Assembly: GCF_002975175.1 (NCBI RefSeq)
Contig: NZ_PCNZ01000001.1
Span: 452,187-516,186, forward strand
Length of the DNA: 64,000 bases
Source: Bacillus sp. MYb209
Lineage (GTDB): Bacteria > Bacillota > Bacilli > Bacillales > Bacillaceae_G
Direction of reading: 5' to 3'
Part shown: positions 19,335 to 28,655 of the stretch, one piece after another
Layout of the letters: each line of letters starts with the position of its first letter
Position numbering within the stretch: the stretch's first letter is position 1
Program-made: the position numbers and the translations under genes
Notes under the pieces: model-generated
The model's database searches: none
Seen by the model: only the letters and a program-made list of their open reading frames with translations
Told to the model about the DNA's origin: nothing

Positions 19335-20006
19335 TTACACCTCAAATTTATAACCTACACCCCAAACGGTTTGAATGTAGTTTCCACTTTCTCCTAGCTT
19401 TAGACGCATTGTTTTTACATGCGTATCTACCGTTCTTGTACTTCCTGCATAATCATATCCCCACACCTTTTCAAGCAATTGTTCCCGGCTAAATACTTGT
19501 CCATTATGTTGGCAAAGAAAATATAGTAAATCAAACTCTTTTACCGTAAGAGGAATCGTCTCACCATTCGTCTCGATCCTCCTACTTTTTTCATTAATAA
19601 GAATCGGTCCAAATTGAATCTCTTCTTGCTGTTCTTGCTTTGTATATCGTCTTAAAACAGCTTCCATACGAGCAATTAGTTCCCCAGGACTAAATGGCTT
19701 TACAATATAATCATCTGCTCCCATACGTAAGCCGTTCACCCTATTCCACTCTTCACCTTTTGCTGTTAAAAATATAATAGGTACATCCGACGTTTTTCGA
19801 ATCTCTTTACAAACTGAAAGCCCATCCATCTCAGGCATCATAATATCTAGTACAACAAAATCGTAATGATCCATCTCTAATTTTCGAAGTGCCTCTTTTC
19901 CATTTTCAGCTTCTCCCCACTCGTATCCGAAGTTATCTAAGTACATTCCGACAAGTTGCCTCATATCACTTTCGTCATCTACGACTAGCACGTTATATTT
20001 ACTCAT
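19335..20006 (-). CDS. OmpR/PhoB-type response regulator
   Basis: 223 aa. The receiver domain has acidic pocket DDE (10-12), phospho-acceptor Asp54 in VVLDIMMPEMDG, Thr82 region LTAKG and Lys103 in IVKPFSPGEL. The winged-helix DNA-binding domain spans about 130-223 and ends QTVWGVGYKFEV. The ATG overlaps the lipoprotein stop by four bases, so the three genes form one operon with the kinase last. Confidence 0.94.
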   Translation of the reverse strand: MSKYNVLVVDDESDMRQLVGMYLDNFGYEWGEAENGKEALRKLEMDHYDFVVLDIMMPEMDGLSVCKEIRKTSDVPIIFLTAKGEEWNRVNGLRMGADDYIVKPFSPGELIARMEAVLRRYTKQEQQEEIQFGPILINEKSRRIETNGETIPLTVKEFDLLYFLCQHNGQVFSREQLLEKVWGYDYAGSTRTVDTHVKTMRLKLGESGNYIQTVWGVGYKFEV

Positions 20007-20974
20007 TGCCCTTCCCCTTCTCTCTCTATGAGTTGAAACGGTCCTTTTCCGACTTTAATTGTTTGTTTTATTTTCATATTCTTCATATCCATTACGCATA
20101 CTTCATCGCTATCATAACTAGCTACATATCCTTCTACACCGCTTTTCAAAAATGCAAATGGATTAGATCCTACTTCTGCAAATCCTACCTCTTGATACGT
20201 ACTTGCATCAAACTTTCTAAGCGTATTCGAACCGTGACTTAGCGCATATACATACTTATCATCCTTTGTTATATTCACAGGCATAAACGGAGCATGTAAA
20301 GAACGCATCATCTCTCCGCTCTGTAAAGAATACACTAATACTTTCTCATTCACTTGACTTCCATCACCATGTCCACCAATCCATATTTCTTTCCCATCAG
20401 CGCTAACCGTCGCTCCTGTTGATGCTGGTGGAATCATAAAGGACTGTATCACTTCTTTTTTCTTTGTATCAATGGTCGTTAGTTTCGTATCATAAAAGTT
20501 TAGTACAGATAACTGGTTATGATGCTCTACCATCGTTATCGGCCCTTTTCCTGTTGAAACACTCCCTGTCTCTTTTCCTTTTATCGTAAAGAACCTTACC
20601 TTTTGTTCATTTTGATCGGCAGCAAATAATTGTTTTCCATCATCTGATGCGACAACATTAGCAATTCCTTTTCCAGTCTTATATTTGTCCACTTGTCTTC
20701 CTTCTACTAGTGAATATACATACATATATTCTAATTGCTTACCATAAACGAGTATTTCCTCGCCATTTGAAAGTAGCGTAACCCCCGCAATCGGCTCATT
20801 TAATTCCCATGTTGTTAATAGCTTCTTTGTTTTTTTATCAATAAAACTAATACTACCTTCCTTTATATTCGTTGTTATAATAACACTTTTATCTTTAGCA
20901 ATCGGTGTATATGAACTTCCTTGACACCCTACTAATAGAAATAAAAAACAGAGAAGAAAAACATACTTTCTCAA
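20003..20974 (-). CDS. YVTN/YncE-type beta-propeller lipoprotein
   Basis: 323-aa extracytoplasmic lipoprotein. The signal (LRKYVFLLCFLFLLVGC) ends in an LVGC lipobox at about residue 19, followed by repeating units of a seven-bladed propeller such as GKGIANVVASDDGKQLFAAD and ASTGATVSADGKEIWIGG. The start is TTG at 20974 after GGAGGG; the frame continues upstream without a site. First gene of a three-gene operon with a response regulator and kinase. A role as ligand-sensing accessory protein is inference. Confidence 0.85.
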   Translation of the reverse strand: MRKYVFLLCFLFLLVGCQGSSYTPIAKDKSVIITTNIKEGSISFIDKKTKKLLTTWELNEPIAGVTLLSNGEEILVYGKQLEYMYVYSLVEGRQVDKYKTGKGIANVVASDDGKQLFAADQNEQKVRFFTIKGKETGSVSTGKGPITMVEHHNQLSVLNFYDTKLTTIDTKKKEVIQSFMIPPASTGATVSADGKEIWIGGHGDGSQVNEKVLVYSLQSGEMMRSLHAPFMPVNITKDDKYVYALSHGSNTLRKFDASTYQEVGFAEVGSNPFAFLKSGVEGYVASYDSDEVCVMDMKNMKIKQTIKVGKGPFQLIEREGEGQ

Positions 20975-21110
20975 AAGATTCCCTCCATCTTCGGATGATT
21001 TCGTTATAATTGTAAAATAACAAATAAATGTGTGGAAAATGTGAAATCTTCCTTTATTAATAAACTTACATATATAATGTACAACAAATAGAATTTGAGG
21101 TGTGCAAATT

Positions 21111-22220
21111 ATGCTTTTTCCTGATTTAGCGAATAAAATTGTACGTGAGGTACGCAGATTAATTACTGAAAACATTATTATTATACAAGGCGTTATTATC
21201 GCAAGTACAGATGCGGAAAGAATCGGTCAATTTCATGAAGGTGCACTCCGCTGTGCGAAACAAAAGAAAACTGTCATTATTACAAAAGATGATGAACGAC
21301 GACTGCAAGGTGTAAAAGCTGGGATGAATCTTCCATTACTATTCCATGACGAAGTAATCGGCGTGATTGGAATTACAGGAGAACCTGAAAATATTTCACA
21401 ATACGGAGAAATATTACGTAAGATGACCGAATTATTAATTCATGAAAACTACTTTTTAGAACAACTAGAACTTGAGCACCGTTCTTATGAAGCATTTGTC
21501 TTTGATTGGCTTCAAAATACAGACTGGTCTCCAAGTTTTCTCGATCGTGCAAAAACGCTTGGCATTGATTTATATAAGAAGAAACAACTTATTTTATTAT
21601 CAATCGCCCAAGATAATACGATGCTCCAGCGTAAAATTTGACAACATATGCGCAACATTTTAGCAAAAGAAAATTTATTTGTTCGTTGGGGAAATGATCG
21701 GTTTATTTTGTTTACAACAATGCAATCCAAAGAGCAAACCTTTCAATTTTTAAAACGGTTAAAACAAGACTGTGAAACTTTATTTTCTATTACTTTATAT
21801 ATCGGGATTGGACAAACAGTTACGCCAAGCAATATGAACTTATCGTACGAACAAGCATTACGCGCCCTTTCAGTATCACTTAAAACGAAAGAAATTGTAT
21901 TTAATGAAGATTTACGTTTAGAAATGTGCTTACAAGATATTTCTACTGAAACTCGGGAACAGTTTCTAGAGCGTACCATTGAAAACTTAGTACCATCTCC
22001 TGAGCTTATGCACACTTTACGTTTATTTATCGATTATAACCAATCTTATAAGCAGACAGCTGAGCAATTACATATACACATTAATACACTACATTACAGG
22101 CTAAAAAAGATTGAAGAACATACAGGACTTGATCCGAAACAATTCAAAGATTTAAACGTTTTATACTTCGCACTCCTCTTATTAGATAATCATACAAAAA
22201 ATAACGATAAAATAGATTAA
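21111..22220 (+). pseudogene. CdaR/PucR-family sugar-diacid regulator interrupted by in-frame TGA
   Basis: Two frame-compatible pieces make one protein of about 369 codons. The first (21111-21641) holds the diacid-recognition domain beginning LFPDLANKIVREVRRLITEN. The second (from 21642) holds the GGDEF-like middle and the C-terminal PucR helix-turn-helix (YKQTAEQLHIHINTLHYRLKKI). TGA at 21639-21641 splits them without any frame change; tryptophan TGG is a likely ancestor. A distal ATG at 21648 could give a fragment but has no ribosome site. It sits upstream of glcD-glcF and would normally regulate them. Confidence 0.85.
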
Positions 22221-22337
22221 TCTTTAGATGATTGTACACAGAAAGAATCCCCCGACTTTTTTATCATTATAATGAAAGCACTGTTACAACGTTTTTTATT
22301 ATGACGAAATACGTTAACAGTTTGAGGGGGATTTCCA

Positions 22338-23756
22338 ATGTTAGAAAAGCAAATTATTGATTCATTCGTATCTATTGTTGGCGAAGATAATGTAGATACA
22401 TCCAATATGGGGCGTTTAACTTATAGTTATGATGCCACTCCAAACTTCCAAGCGATGCCTGATGCAGTCATTGCTCCTCGTAATACAAATGAAGTAGCAG
22501 ACGTGTTAAAAGTGTGTAACACTCATAAAATCCCGGTATATGTACGAGGTTCTGGAACGAATCTTTGTGCAGGAACGTGTCCATTAGAAGGCGGTATCGT
22601 CCTTATTTTCCGTCATATGAACAATATTTTAGAAATTGACGAAGAAAATTTAACAATTACTGTACAAGCTGGCGTTATTACACTTGATATCATTAAAGCT
22701 GTAGAAGAAAAAGGTTTATTTTATCCACCAGATCCAAGTTCTATGAAAATTTCTACAATCGGCGGTAATATTAATGAAAATTCGGGCGGATTACGTGGTT
22801 TAAAATATGGCGTAACACGTGATTATGTAATGGGGCTTGAAATTGTCTTACCGAACGGCGATATCATTCGCACTGGCGGTAAATTAGCAAAAGATGTAGC
22901 TGGTTATGATTTAACTCGTTTATTTATTGGTTCTGAAGGAACACTTGGTGTTGTTACGGAAGCTATATTAAAACTTGTCCCTATGCCTGAAACGAAGAAA
23001 ACAATGCTCGCACTATATGAAGATATTAACGAAGCTGCTCGAGCTGTTTCTGCTATTATTGCGAATAAAATTATTCCGGCGACACTTGAGTTTTTAGACC
23101 AACCAACAATTGAAGTTGTAGAAGAGTTTGCACAAATCGGTTTACCAACTGACGTCAAAGCAATTTTATTAATTGAACAAGACGGTCCACCTGAGGTTGT
23201 CAATCGAGATATCGAAAAAATGGCTAACGTTTGCCGTGCTATGAATGCGGTCGATGTTCGCGTTGCAAAAGATGAAGATGAAGCCGAAGCAGATGCGCTT
23301 CGTACAGCACGCCGTAGTGCACTATCAGCACTTGCAAGACTAAAACCAACAACAATACTAGAGGATGCAACTGTACCGCGTTCAAAAATCGCTCCAATGG
23401 TTGAAGCAATTAATGCGATTGCAAAAAAATATAATATTCCTATTTGTACTTTTGGTCATGCTGGTGATGGTAATCTACATCCAACTTGTATGACAGATGC
23501 TCGTAACGAAGAAGAAATGCACCGAGCTGAGCAAGCTTTTGCCGAAATATTTGCGAAAGCGATTGAGCTTGGTGGTACCATTACTGGTGAACACGGTGTT
23601 GGCGCGATGAAAGCTCCGTATTTAGAAATGAAATTAGGTAAAGAAGGTATTGCTGCAATGCCAGGTATTAAACAAGCCTTTGATCCAAATAACATTATGA
23701 ATCCAGGAAAGATGTTCGCGAAAGACTCTCGTAAAAGAGTGGTGGTTGAGCGATGA
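22338..23756 (+). CDS. glcD: Glycolate oxidase FAD subunit
   Basis: 472-aa flavoprotein that oxidises glycolate (or D-lactate) to glyoxylate, passing electrons to GlcF. The FAD-binding PCMH domain includes VYVRGSGTNLCAGTCPLEGG, PPDPSS and GGNINENSGGLRGLKYG. The C-terminal oxidase cap holds FGHAGDGNLHPT and TGEHGVG with active-site His residues. ATG after GAGGGGGATTTCCA. Its stop overlaps glcF by four bases (ATGA), so the two are translationally coupled. Confidence 0.93.
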   Translation: MLEKQIIDSFVSIVGEDNVDTSNMGRLTYSYDATPNFQAMPDAVIAPRNTNEVADVLKVCNTHKIPVYVRGSGTNLCAGTCPLEGGIVLIFRHMNNILEIDEENLTITVQAGVITLDIIKAVEEKGLFYPPDPSSMKISTIGGNINENSGGLRGLKYGVTRDYVMGLEIVLPNGDIIRTGGKLAKDVAGYDLTRLFIGSEGTLGVVTEAILKLVPMPETKKTMLALYEDINEAARAVSAIIANKIIPATLEFLDQPTIEVVEEFAQIGLPTDVKAILLIEQDGPPEVVNRDIEKMANVCRAMNAVDVRVAKDEDEAEADALRTARRSALSALARLKPTTILEDATVPRSKIAPMVEAINAIAKKYNIPICTFGHAGDGNLHPTCMTDARNEEEMHRAEQAFAEIFAKAIELGGTITGEHGVGAMKAPYLEMKLGKEGIAAMPGIKQAFDPNNIMNPGKMFAKDSRKRVVVER

Positions 23757-25081
23757 CAACATTAAATAAAGAAAAAATTCAAAAGGAATTTAAAGAACGA
23801 TTAAATGAAGACGAACTATTAAATTGTATGCGATGCGGTTTTTGTTTACCTACTTGTCCTACTTACATTCAATCTGGGTATAAAGAATCACATTCACCAC
23901 GCGGTCGTATCGCATTAATGAAAGCCGTCGTAGATGGTTTAATTGAGCCAGATGAAGATGTTGAAAATACTTTAAATGTTTGCCTAGGCTGCCGTGCTTG
24001 TGAGCCCGTTTGTCCATCTGGTGTTAATTATGGACATTTATTAGAAGAAACTCATGACATTATTAATCAAAACAAAAAATTCTCGCTGCCAGTGAAAGCC
24101 GTTCGTAAAGTTGTATTTGAAGGATTATTCCCTCATCAAAACCGCATGAGAACTTTAACTGGACTTATCGGATTATATCAACGCTCTGGTTTGCAGACGC
24201 TCTCACATAAAACGGGGATTATGAAGCTATTCCCTGAAACGATCGCAACGATGGATCTTGTCTTACCGAAAGTTCCTAAAATGAAAGAAATGAAAAATCG
24301 CCCTGAATTTTTACAATCTGCAATTACAAAGAAAAAGCAAGTTGCTTTCTTCACAGGGTGTTTAATGGATACTATGTTTTTAGAAACAAATAACGCAACG
24401 ATGAAACTTCTTCAACTTGCTGGTTGTGATGTCGTTATTCCGAAAACACAAAGTTGTTGCGGAGCATTACACGGACACGCTGGTGAAAAAAGTGGTGCAA
24501 AGGAATTAGCAAAACGAAATATACAAGCATTCGAAGATTTACAAATCGACTATATCATTACGAATGCAGGTGGCTGCGGAGCTTATCTCGTAGATTATGA
24601 TTATTTATTAAAAGATGATCCTAAGTGGGCAGAGCGTGCAAAGCAGTTTGTTTCTAAAATTAAAGATATTACTGCTATACTAGTAGAACTAGATTTCCAT
24701 AAACGAACTGATTTACGACTTCCACCGCAAATTATTACGTATCAAGACTCTTGTCATTTACGTAATGTTATGCGAACATCTTCTGAACCTCGTATGTTAC
24801 TAGAGGCCATCAAAGGTGCAATCTATCGTGAAATGAAGGATGCAGACCGCTGCTGTGGTTCTGCTGGTATTTATAATATTGTTCATTCGGAGTTATCAAT
24901 GGAATTTCTAGATTATAAAATGGATCGTGTGCATGAAACAGATGCAGCGACAATTGTTACTGCAAATCCTGGATGTCTATTACAAATGAAACTAGGTATT
25001 GAACGTGAAGGAATTTCTCATAAAATGCGAGGAATTCATATTGTAGACTTATTATTAGAAGCAATTGAAACCAACTCGTAA
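23753..25081 (+). CDS. glcF: Glycolate oxidase iron-sulfur subunit
   Basis: 442 aa. The N-terminal ferredoxin part has CMRCGFCLPTCPTY (residues about 25-38) and CLGCRACEPVCPSG (about 78-91) for two [4Fe-4S] clusters. Two CCG domains follow: CCGALHGHAGEKSG and CCGSAGIYNIVHSELS, with upstream FTGCLMD and YQDSCH cysteines. It carries electrons from GlcD to the membrane. In this group the pair is sometimes called YsfC-YsfD. Terminator downstream. Confidence 0.93.
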   Translation: MTTLNKEKIQKEFKERLNEDELLNCMRCGFCLPTCPTYIQSGYKESHSPRGRIALMKAVVDGLIEPDEDVENTLNVCLGCRACEPVCPSGVNYGHLLEETHDIINQNKKFSLPVKAVRKVVFEGLFPHQNRMRTLTGLIGLYQRSGLQTLSHKTGIMKLFPETIATMDLVLPKVPKMKEMKNRPEFLQSAITKKKQVAFFTGCLMDTMFLETNNATMKLLQLAGCDVVIPKTQSCCGALHGHAGEKSGAKELAKRNIQAFEDLQIDYIITNAGGCGAYLVDYDYLLKDDPKWAERAKQFVSKIKDITAILVELDFHKRTDLRLPPQIITYQDSCHLRNVMRTSSEPRMLLEAIKGAIYREMKDADRCCGSAGIYNIVHSELSMEFLDYKMDRVHETDAATIVTANPGCLLQMKLGIEREGISHKMRGIHIVDLLLEAIETNS

Positions 25082-25546
25082 TAACTCGTAACATACGTAA
25101 CAATAGGAAAACGGCTATCTCCTTCGTCTATGTAAAGAGCTAGCCGCTTTTTTGTCCGCTACAACATTAAAACTATGTTACTTTATTATAAAAAAGAACA
25201 ACAGAAACATTACAGTTTTGTAAAAATCAATCCATTATATTCCTCAAAAAAATGCTCAAACCATTGATACAATAGGATTCTTCATTTTCAATTTAGGTAA
25301 CTTTATCCAAAATACCCCTCTTAAAACCAAGCATAAAAATGCTGAAAATTCCTTTTATACTCTACGTTTCTCTTATTTCTTTCCTTTTCTCCTCTTAGGA
25401 TAAATTAGGTAATTTTTAAATCTATGAATTTTTTTCCATCTTATTTCTCGCAAATTGTATGCTACGATGGATTTGTCAGTCAGACAGGCTGTCAAAAACA
25501 AATCGTGTGAAAACAAATTAAAACTTTATATAGGGGGACACACATC
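25082..25546. other. Intergenic region between glcF and the CAP-protein gene
   Basis: 465 bases without a convincing gene. A terminator for glcDF lies at about 25108-25153 (AAACGGCTA ... TAGCCGCTTTTTT). Upstream of the CAP gene, GATTTGT (25470-25476) and ACAAATC frame the repeat-like GTCAGTCAGACAGGCTGTC, which could be an operator or hairpin. The remainder is AT-rich and shows nothing I recognise. Confidence 0.6.
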
Positions 25547-26377
25547 ATGAAAAAGCGTGTTTTATTATCTGTAGCTGCTGCAACAGCTCTTACTTTAGGA
25601 GTATCATCTTTAGATGCACAAGCTGCAACAGTACAACCATCTAACGTAAAGGTTCAAAATATTCAGCATTCAAAAGTAATGATGAAACAAATGAGCCAAC
25701 AAGAATTACAAGCATTCTTACAATCTATGGGAGTTGAGTCATTAGCACAATGGAATCAAGGTCAATTCCAACAAGATTGCTTCATTCCTGGTCAACAGCC
25801 TACTGAAAATGTTGTAACTGAACAACCAACAGCTAAGCCAGAAGCTCAAAAGCCTGCTGAGGAAACTCAAAAACCAGCGGAACAAAAGCCTGCTGAAGAA
25901 GTTGCTAAACCAGAAGCTCAAAAACCAGTTGAAAACAACAATACTCAAAACGAGACACAAAAACCTGCTGAGCAAAAGCCTGCTGAAGAAGCAAAATCTT
26001 TAAGCGAATTCGAACAACGCGTTGTTGAATTAACAAACGCTGAGCGTACAAAACAAGGCTTACCAGCATTACAAATTGATACTGAATTAAGCAAAGTTGC
26101 ACGCGCTAAATCTGAAGATATGCAAAAGAATAACTACTTTGATCATAACAGCCCTACATACGGGTCTCCGTTTGACATGATGAAAAAATTCGGTATTTCT
26201 TATACATCTGCAGGTGAAAACATCGCACAAGGCCAACGTACACCAGAAGAAGTTGTACAAGCTTGGATGAACAGTGCTGGACACCGTGCAAACATTTTAA
26301 ATAGCGGCTTCACTCATATCGGTGTTGGTTATGTAGAAAGCGGCAACTACTGGACACAACAATTTATTACGAAGTAA
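25547..26377 (+). CDS. Secreted CAP-domain (SCP-like) protein
   Basis: 276-aa exported protein. The signal peptide covers residues 1-27 with an AQAA cleavage region. Residues about 85-150 are a low-complexity linker of Pro/Glu/Lys repeats (AEQKPAEE, KPEAQKP). The CAP domain covers about 157-276: LSEFEQRVVELTNAERT, the conserved NNYFDHNSPTYGSPFDMM (metal-site His), GENIAQGQ, AWMNSAGHRANIL and GVGYVESGNYWTQQF. It resembles YkwD-type envelope proteins. Function unknown. ATG after AGGGGGACACACATC. Confidence 0.9.
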   Translation: MKKRVLLSVAAATALTLGVSSLDAQAATVQPSNVKVQNIQHSKVMMKQMSQQELQAFLQSMGVESLAQWNQGQFQQDCFIPGQQPTENVVTEQPTAKPEAQKPAEETQKPAEQKPAEEVAKPEAQKPVENNNTQNETQKPAEQKPAEEAKSLSEFEQRVVELTNAERTKQGLPALQIDTELSKVARAKSEDMQKNNYFDHNSPTYGSPFDMMKKFGISYTSAGENIAQGQRTPEEVVQAWMNSAGHRANILNSGFTHIGVGYVESGNYWTQQFITK

Positions 26378-26383
26378 ATAGAA

Positions 26384-26418
26384 AAAAAGAGTCTTCTCCT
26401 AGAAGACTCTTTTTTTAT
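26384..26418. terminator. Terminator between convergent genes
   Basis: AAAAAGAGTCTTCT / AGAAGACTCTTTTT with T-runs on both strands. Confidence 0.9.
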
Positions 26419-27020
26419 GTTTCATAGCTTTCTAATATGTATGCGTATAAAATGTAGAACATAAACAAAATAGACCCGCAGCTTATTACACTAATTAACA
26501 CATAAAACCCCCACTTTAGGCTCAAAAACAATGAAAGTAATATGCTACACGCCATCACTTGAAAAATTCGTCTACTAACTAAACGAATTTTTTGTAATTT
26601 GATCGGTTCTTTCTCCGTACCCTTTACCTTTTTAAACTCTTTGCTAAGCATAAAAAGAAACATACTAATTCCAATTGTTAGTCCTGTTTGAAAGGATATA
26701 ATACTTCCCGAATTAATAAAGAGAATGAGCATATGGATAAATAACATAAATAAAGTAACACTCTTTATAAATCCACTTATAATGAAATGCTCTTCTTTAT
26801 CAAATTTATATATATTATGTGAAATAATATACACTAATCCATGTAAGAAAATAATAAGACAAGGAATAAATAATACAACAACTTGTTTACTCATAAACTC
26901 GTTGGGCACACCATTCTCGTTCCAATGTACTGCCATACGACTTGATAAATATGGATAGTAGCATAGAGTAAATAAAAGACAAGCGAAAAATATTCCTAGT
27001 ATATATTTATATTTGACCAA
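26415..27020 (-). CDS. DUF1648 membrane protein
   Basis: 201-aa polytopic membrane protein with six hydrophobic helices. The DUF1648 signature YYPYLSSRMAVHWNENGVPN lies at about residues 21-40, as in SdpI-like and YhdT/YvaZ-type proteins. Length exceeds the isolated domain, with a C-terminal hydrophobic pair. Start is TTG at 27020, eight bases after GAGGTG. No partner gene indicates a specific role; immunity-type functions are known only for some relatives. Confidence 0.75.
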   Translation of the reverse strand: MVKYKYILGIFFACLLFTLCYYPYLSSRMAVHWNENGVPNEFMSKQVVVLFIPCLIIFLHGLVYIISHNIYKFDKEEHFIISGFIKSVTLFMLFIHMLILFINSGSIISFQTGLTIGISMFLFMLSKEFKKVKGTEKEPIKLQKIRLVSRRIFQVMACSILLSLFLSLKWGFYVLISVISCGSILFMFYILYAYILESYET

Positions 27021-27111
27021 GTGATTCTCACCTCTCTATTCTCTTAACGGCTTCGCCTCTTTTAGAGAAATCCCTGCAAAAATCTAACTTTCTCAATGTA
27101 AAACTTACACT

Positions 27112-28035
27112 TTACGCATTTTCTCTTTGAAATTCTTTCATTGTATTGTTTAAATTTGTAGGGAATTGTACTTCAACTTCGATCTCTTCTTTCGTAATCG
27201 GATGCAAAAAATTAATTTTCATCGCATGTAACGCTTGGCGATCCATATATTTTGTTTGTCCACCATATAATACATCCCCAACTAACGGATTTCCATTATA
27301 GCTCATATGAACACGAATTTGATGAGTTCTACCTGTTTCTAATTGTAACGTTACCAAGGTAGCATCTTGCTTCTTAAAATATTTTTCTACTTTATAATAT
27401 GTTATAGCTTGGTCACCATTTGGAGAAACACGGCGCCTCGTAGCATGATGTCGATCTCTTCCAATGGCCGCGTCAATTGTGCCCTGCTTCTTTTTTACTC
27501 TTCCTTCAACAAGTGCCGTATACGTTCTTTTAATTTTCCGTTCCATTAATAAACGATCCATAATTGCACCCGCAATTCTATGTTTTGCGAATACAACACC
27601 ACCTGTCGTATCTTTATCTAACCTATGGATATGACGAACCTTCGTCTCTAAACCTTGCATTTGAAAATGAAAAGCAACAAGATTGGCAAGTGTTCCCGTC
27701 CCATTTTTTTCAGAAGGATGTGTATCCATTTGCTCGGGCTTATTTACAATGAGTACGTGATCGTCTTCAAACACTACATTTAATTCACCGTATTCCGGCT
27801 CTACGCCGTACTCCTCCTCCATAAACATATGAACTTGTAACTTATCTCCTTCTTTTAAAAGTTCATTCCATCTCCTCTGTTCTCCGTTAACCGTAACACC
27901 TTTTTCCATACGAAGCTGATGTAATAACTTTTTTGGTACTTCCCATTCTACTTTTAACAACGACTCAATACTTATACCATTCCACGTCGCTGGAACCGTA
28001 ATTTCACACCATTCGCCCTTTTTCTTTGTTTCCAT
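27112..28035 (-). CDS. RluA-family pseudouridine synthase
   Basis: 307 aa, isomerises uridine to pseudouridine in rRNA or tRNA. An S4-like N-terminal RNA-binding segment (about 15-75) precedes the catalytic domain with HRLDKDTTGGVVFA (catalytic Asp) near residue 136, and later RTHQIRVHMSYNGNPLVGD. Members of this type in Bacillus resemble YjbO/YlyB/YhcT; the exact target base is not deducible. Encoded alone with its own ATG. Confidence 0.9.
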   Translation of the reverse strand: METKKKGEWCEITVPATWNGISIESLLKVEWEVPKKLLHQLRMEKGVTVNGEQRRWNELLKEGDKLQVHMFMEEEYGVEPEYGELNVVFEDDHVLIVNKPEQMDTHPSEKNGTGTLANLVAFHFQMQGLETKVRHIHRLDKDTTGGVVFAKHRIAGAIMDRLLMERKIKRTYTALVEGRVKKKQGTIDAAIGRDRHHATRRRVSPNGDQAITYYKVEKYFKKQDATLVTLQLETGRTHQIRVHMSYNGNPLVGDVLYGGQTKYMDRQALHAMKINFLHPITKEEIEVEVQFPTNLNNTMKEFQRENA

Positions 28036-28106
28036 ACTATAATCACCTTATTTCTATTGATTCTCTCATTGTAACGGAAAACATACTTTGATGCACCGTC
28101 AAAAAT

Positions 28107-28135
28107 AGAGGACAGTCTTATAATCGACTGTCCCC
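28107..28135 (-). terminator. Terminator after the 28136-28552 gene
   Basis: GGGACAGTC / GACTGTCC stem with CTATTTTTG downstream on the minus strand. Confidence 0.75.
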
Positions 28136-28552
28136 TCACGCTCTAAGCCTTTTCATCTCCTGCAACACTTCTTCAGCTTTTTGTTCATACAATAAATCTT
28201 TAAAGAAATCCGCCAATCGTTTATAGTCGTTGTACGTATCTAATAAGTCGTCTATTTTCTCTCCTTTCATAACTTGCTGCTTTTGCTTCATTTTTACTGG
28301 ATAACGATACCCCGATACTTCTTGTATTTTATAATACTCATCCTCTACTTGAATGACTTTTACAAGTTCCTCTTCTTCCGCATCCATCGTATACCCGTCA
28401 AATTCTCTAAGTAGTTCATAAATGATATGAGTCCATTCATCTTTTGGATAAAATCCTTTTTCTAACCGATAACCGACAATGCGATACATATGTCCATCTT
28501 TTTCAGCAAACTGTACTGTATCATTTAGCTTAAACTTAAAATAACGAAACAT
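28136..28552 (-). CDS. Uncharacterised protein, 138 aa
   Basis: Not recognised. The N-terminal half (residues 1-75) looks like a small beta-barrel: KFKLNDTVQFAEKDGHMYRIVGY. The remainder is helical and charged, with YNDYKRLADFFKDLL and EVLQEMKRLRA. No signal peptide or membrane helix. The ATG at 28552 is preferred to the GTG three codons upstream, since AGGTGAAGG would be its ribosome site. Monocistronic, with terminators on both sides. Confidence 0.65.
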   Translation of the reverse strand: MFRYFKFKLNDTVQFAEKDGHMYRIVGYRLEKGFYPKDEWTHIIYELLREFDGYTMDAEEEELVKVIQVEDEYYKIQEVSGYRYPVKMKQKQQVMKGEKIDDLLDTYNDYKRLADFFKDLLYEQKAEEVLQEMKRLRA

Positions 28553-28620
28553 TGCCTTCACCTACTTGTATGTAATGTTCTTATCACATACTATTTGCAA
28601 AATATAGGCCTTGCTATTCA

Positions 28621-28655
28621 TAAAAAAAATACTCATCTTATAGATGAGTATTTTT
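28621..28655 (-). terminator. Terminator of the MMPL gene
   Basis: AAAATACTCATC / GATGAGTATTTTTT stem immediately after the stop codon. Confidence 0.88.
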
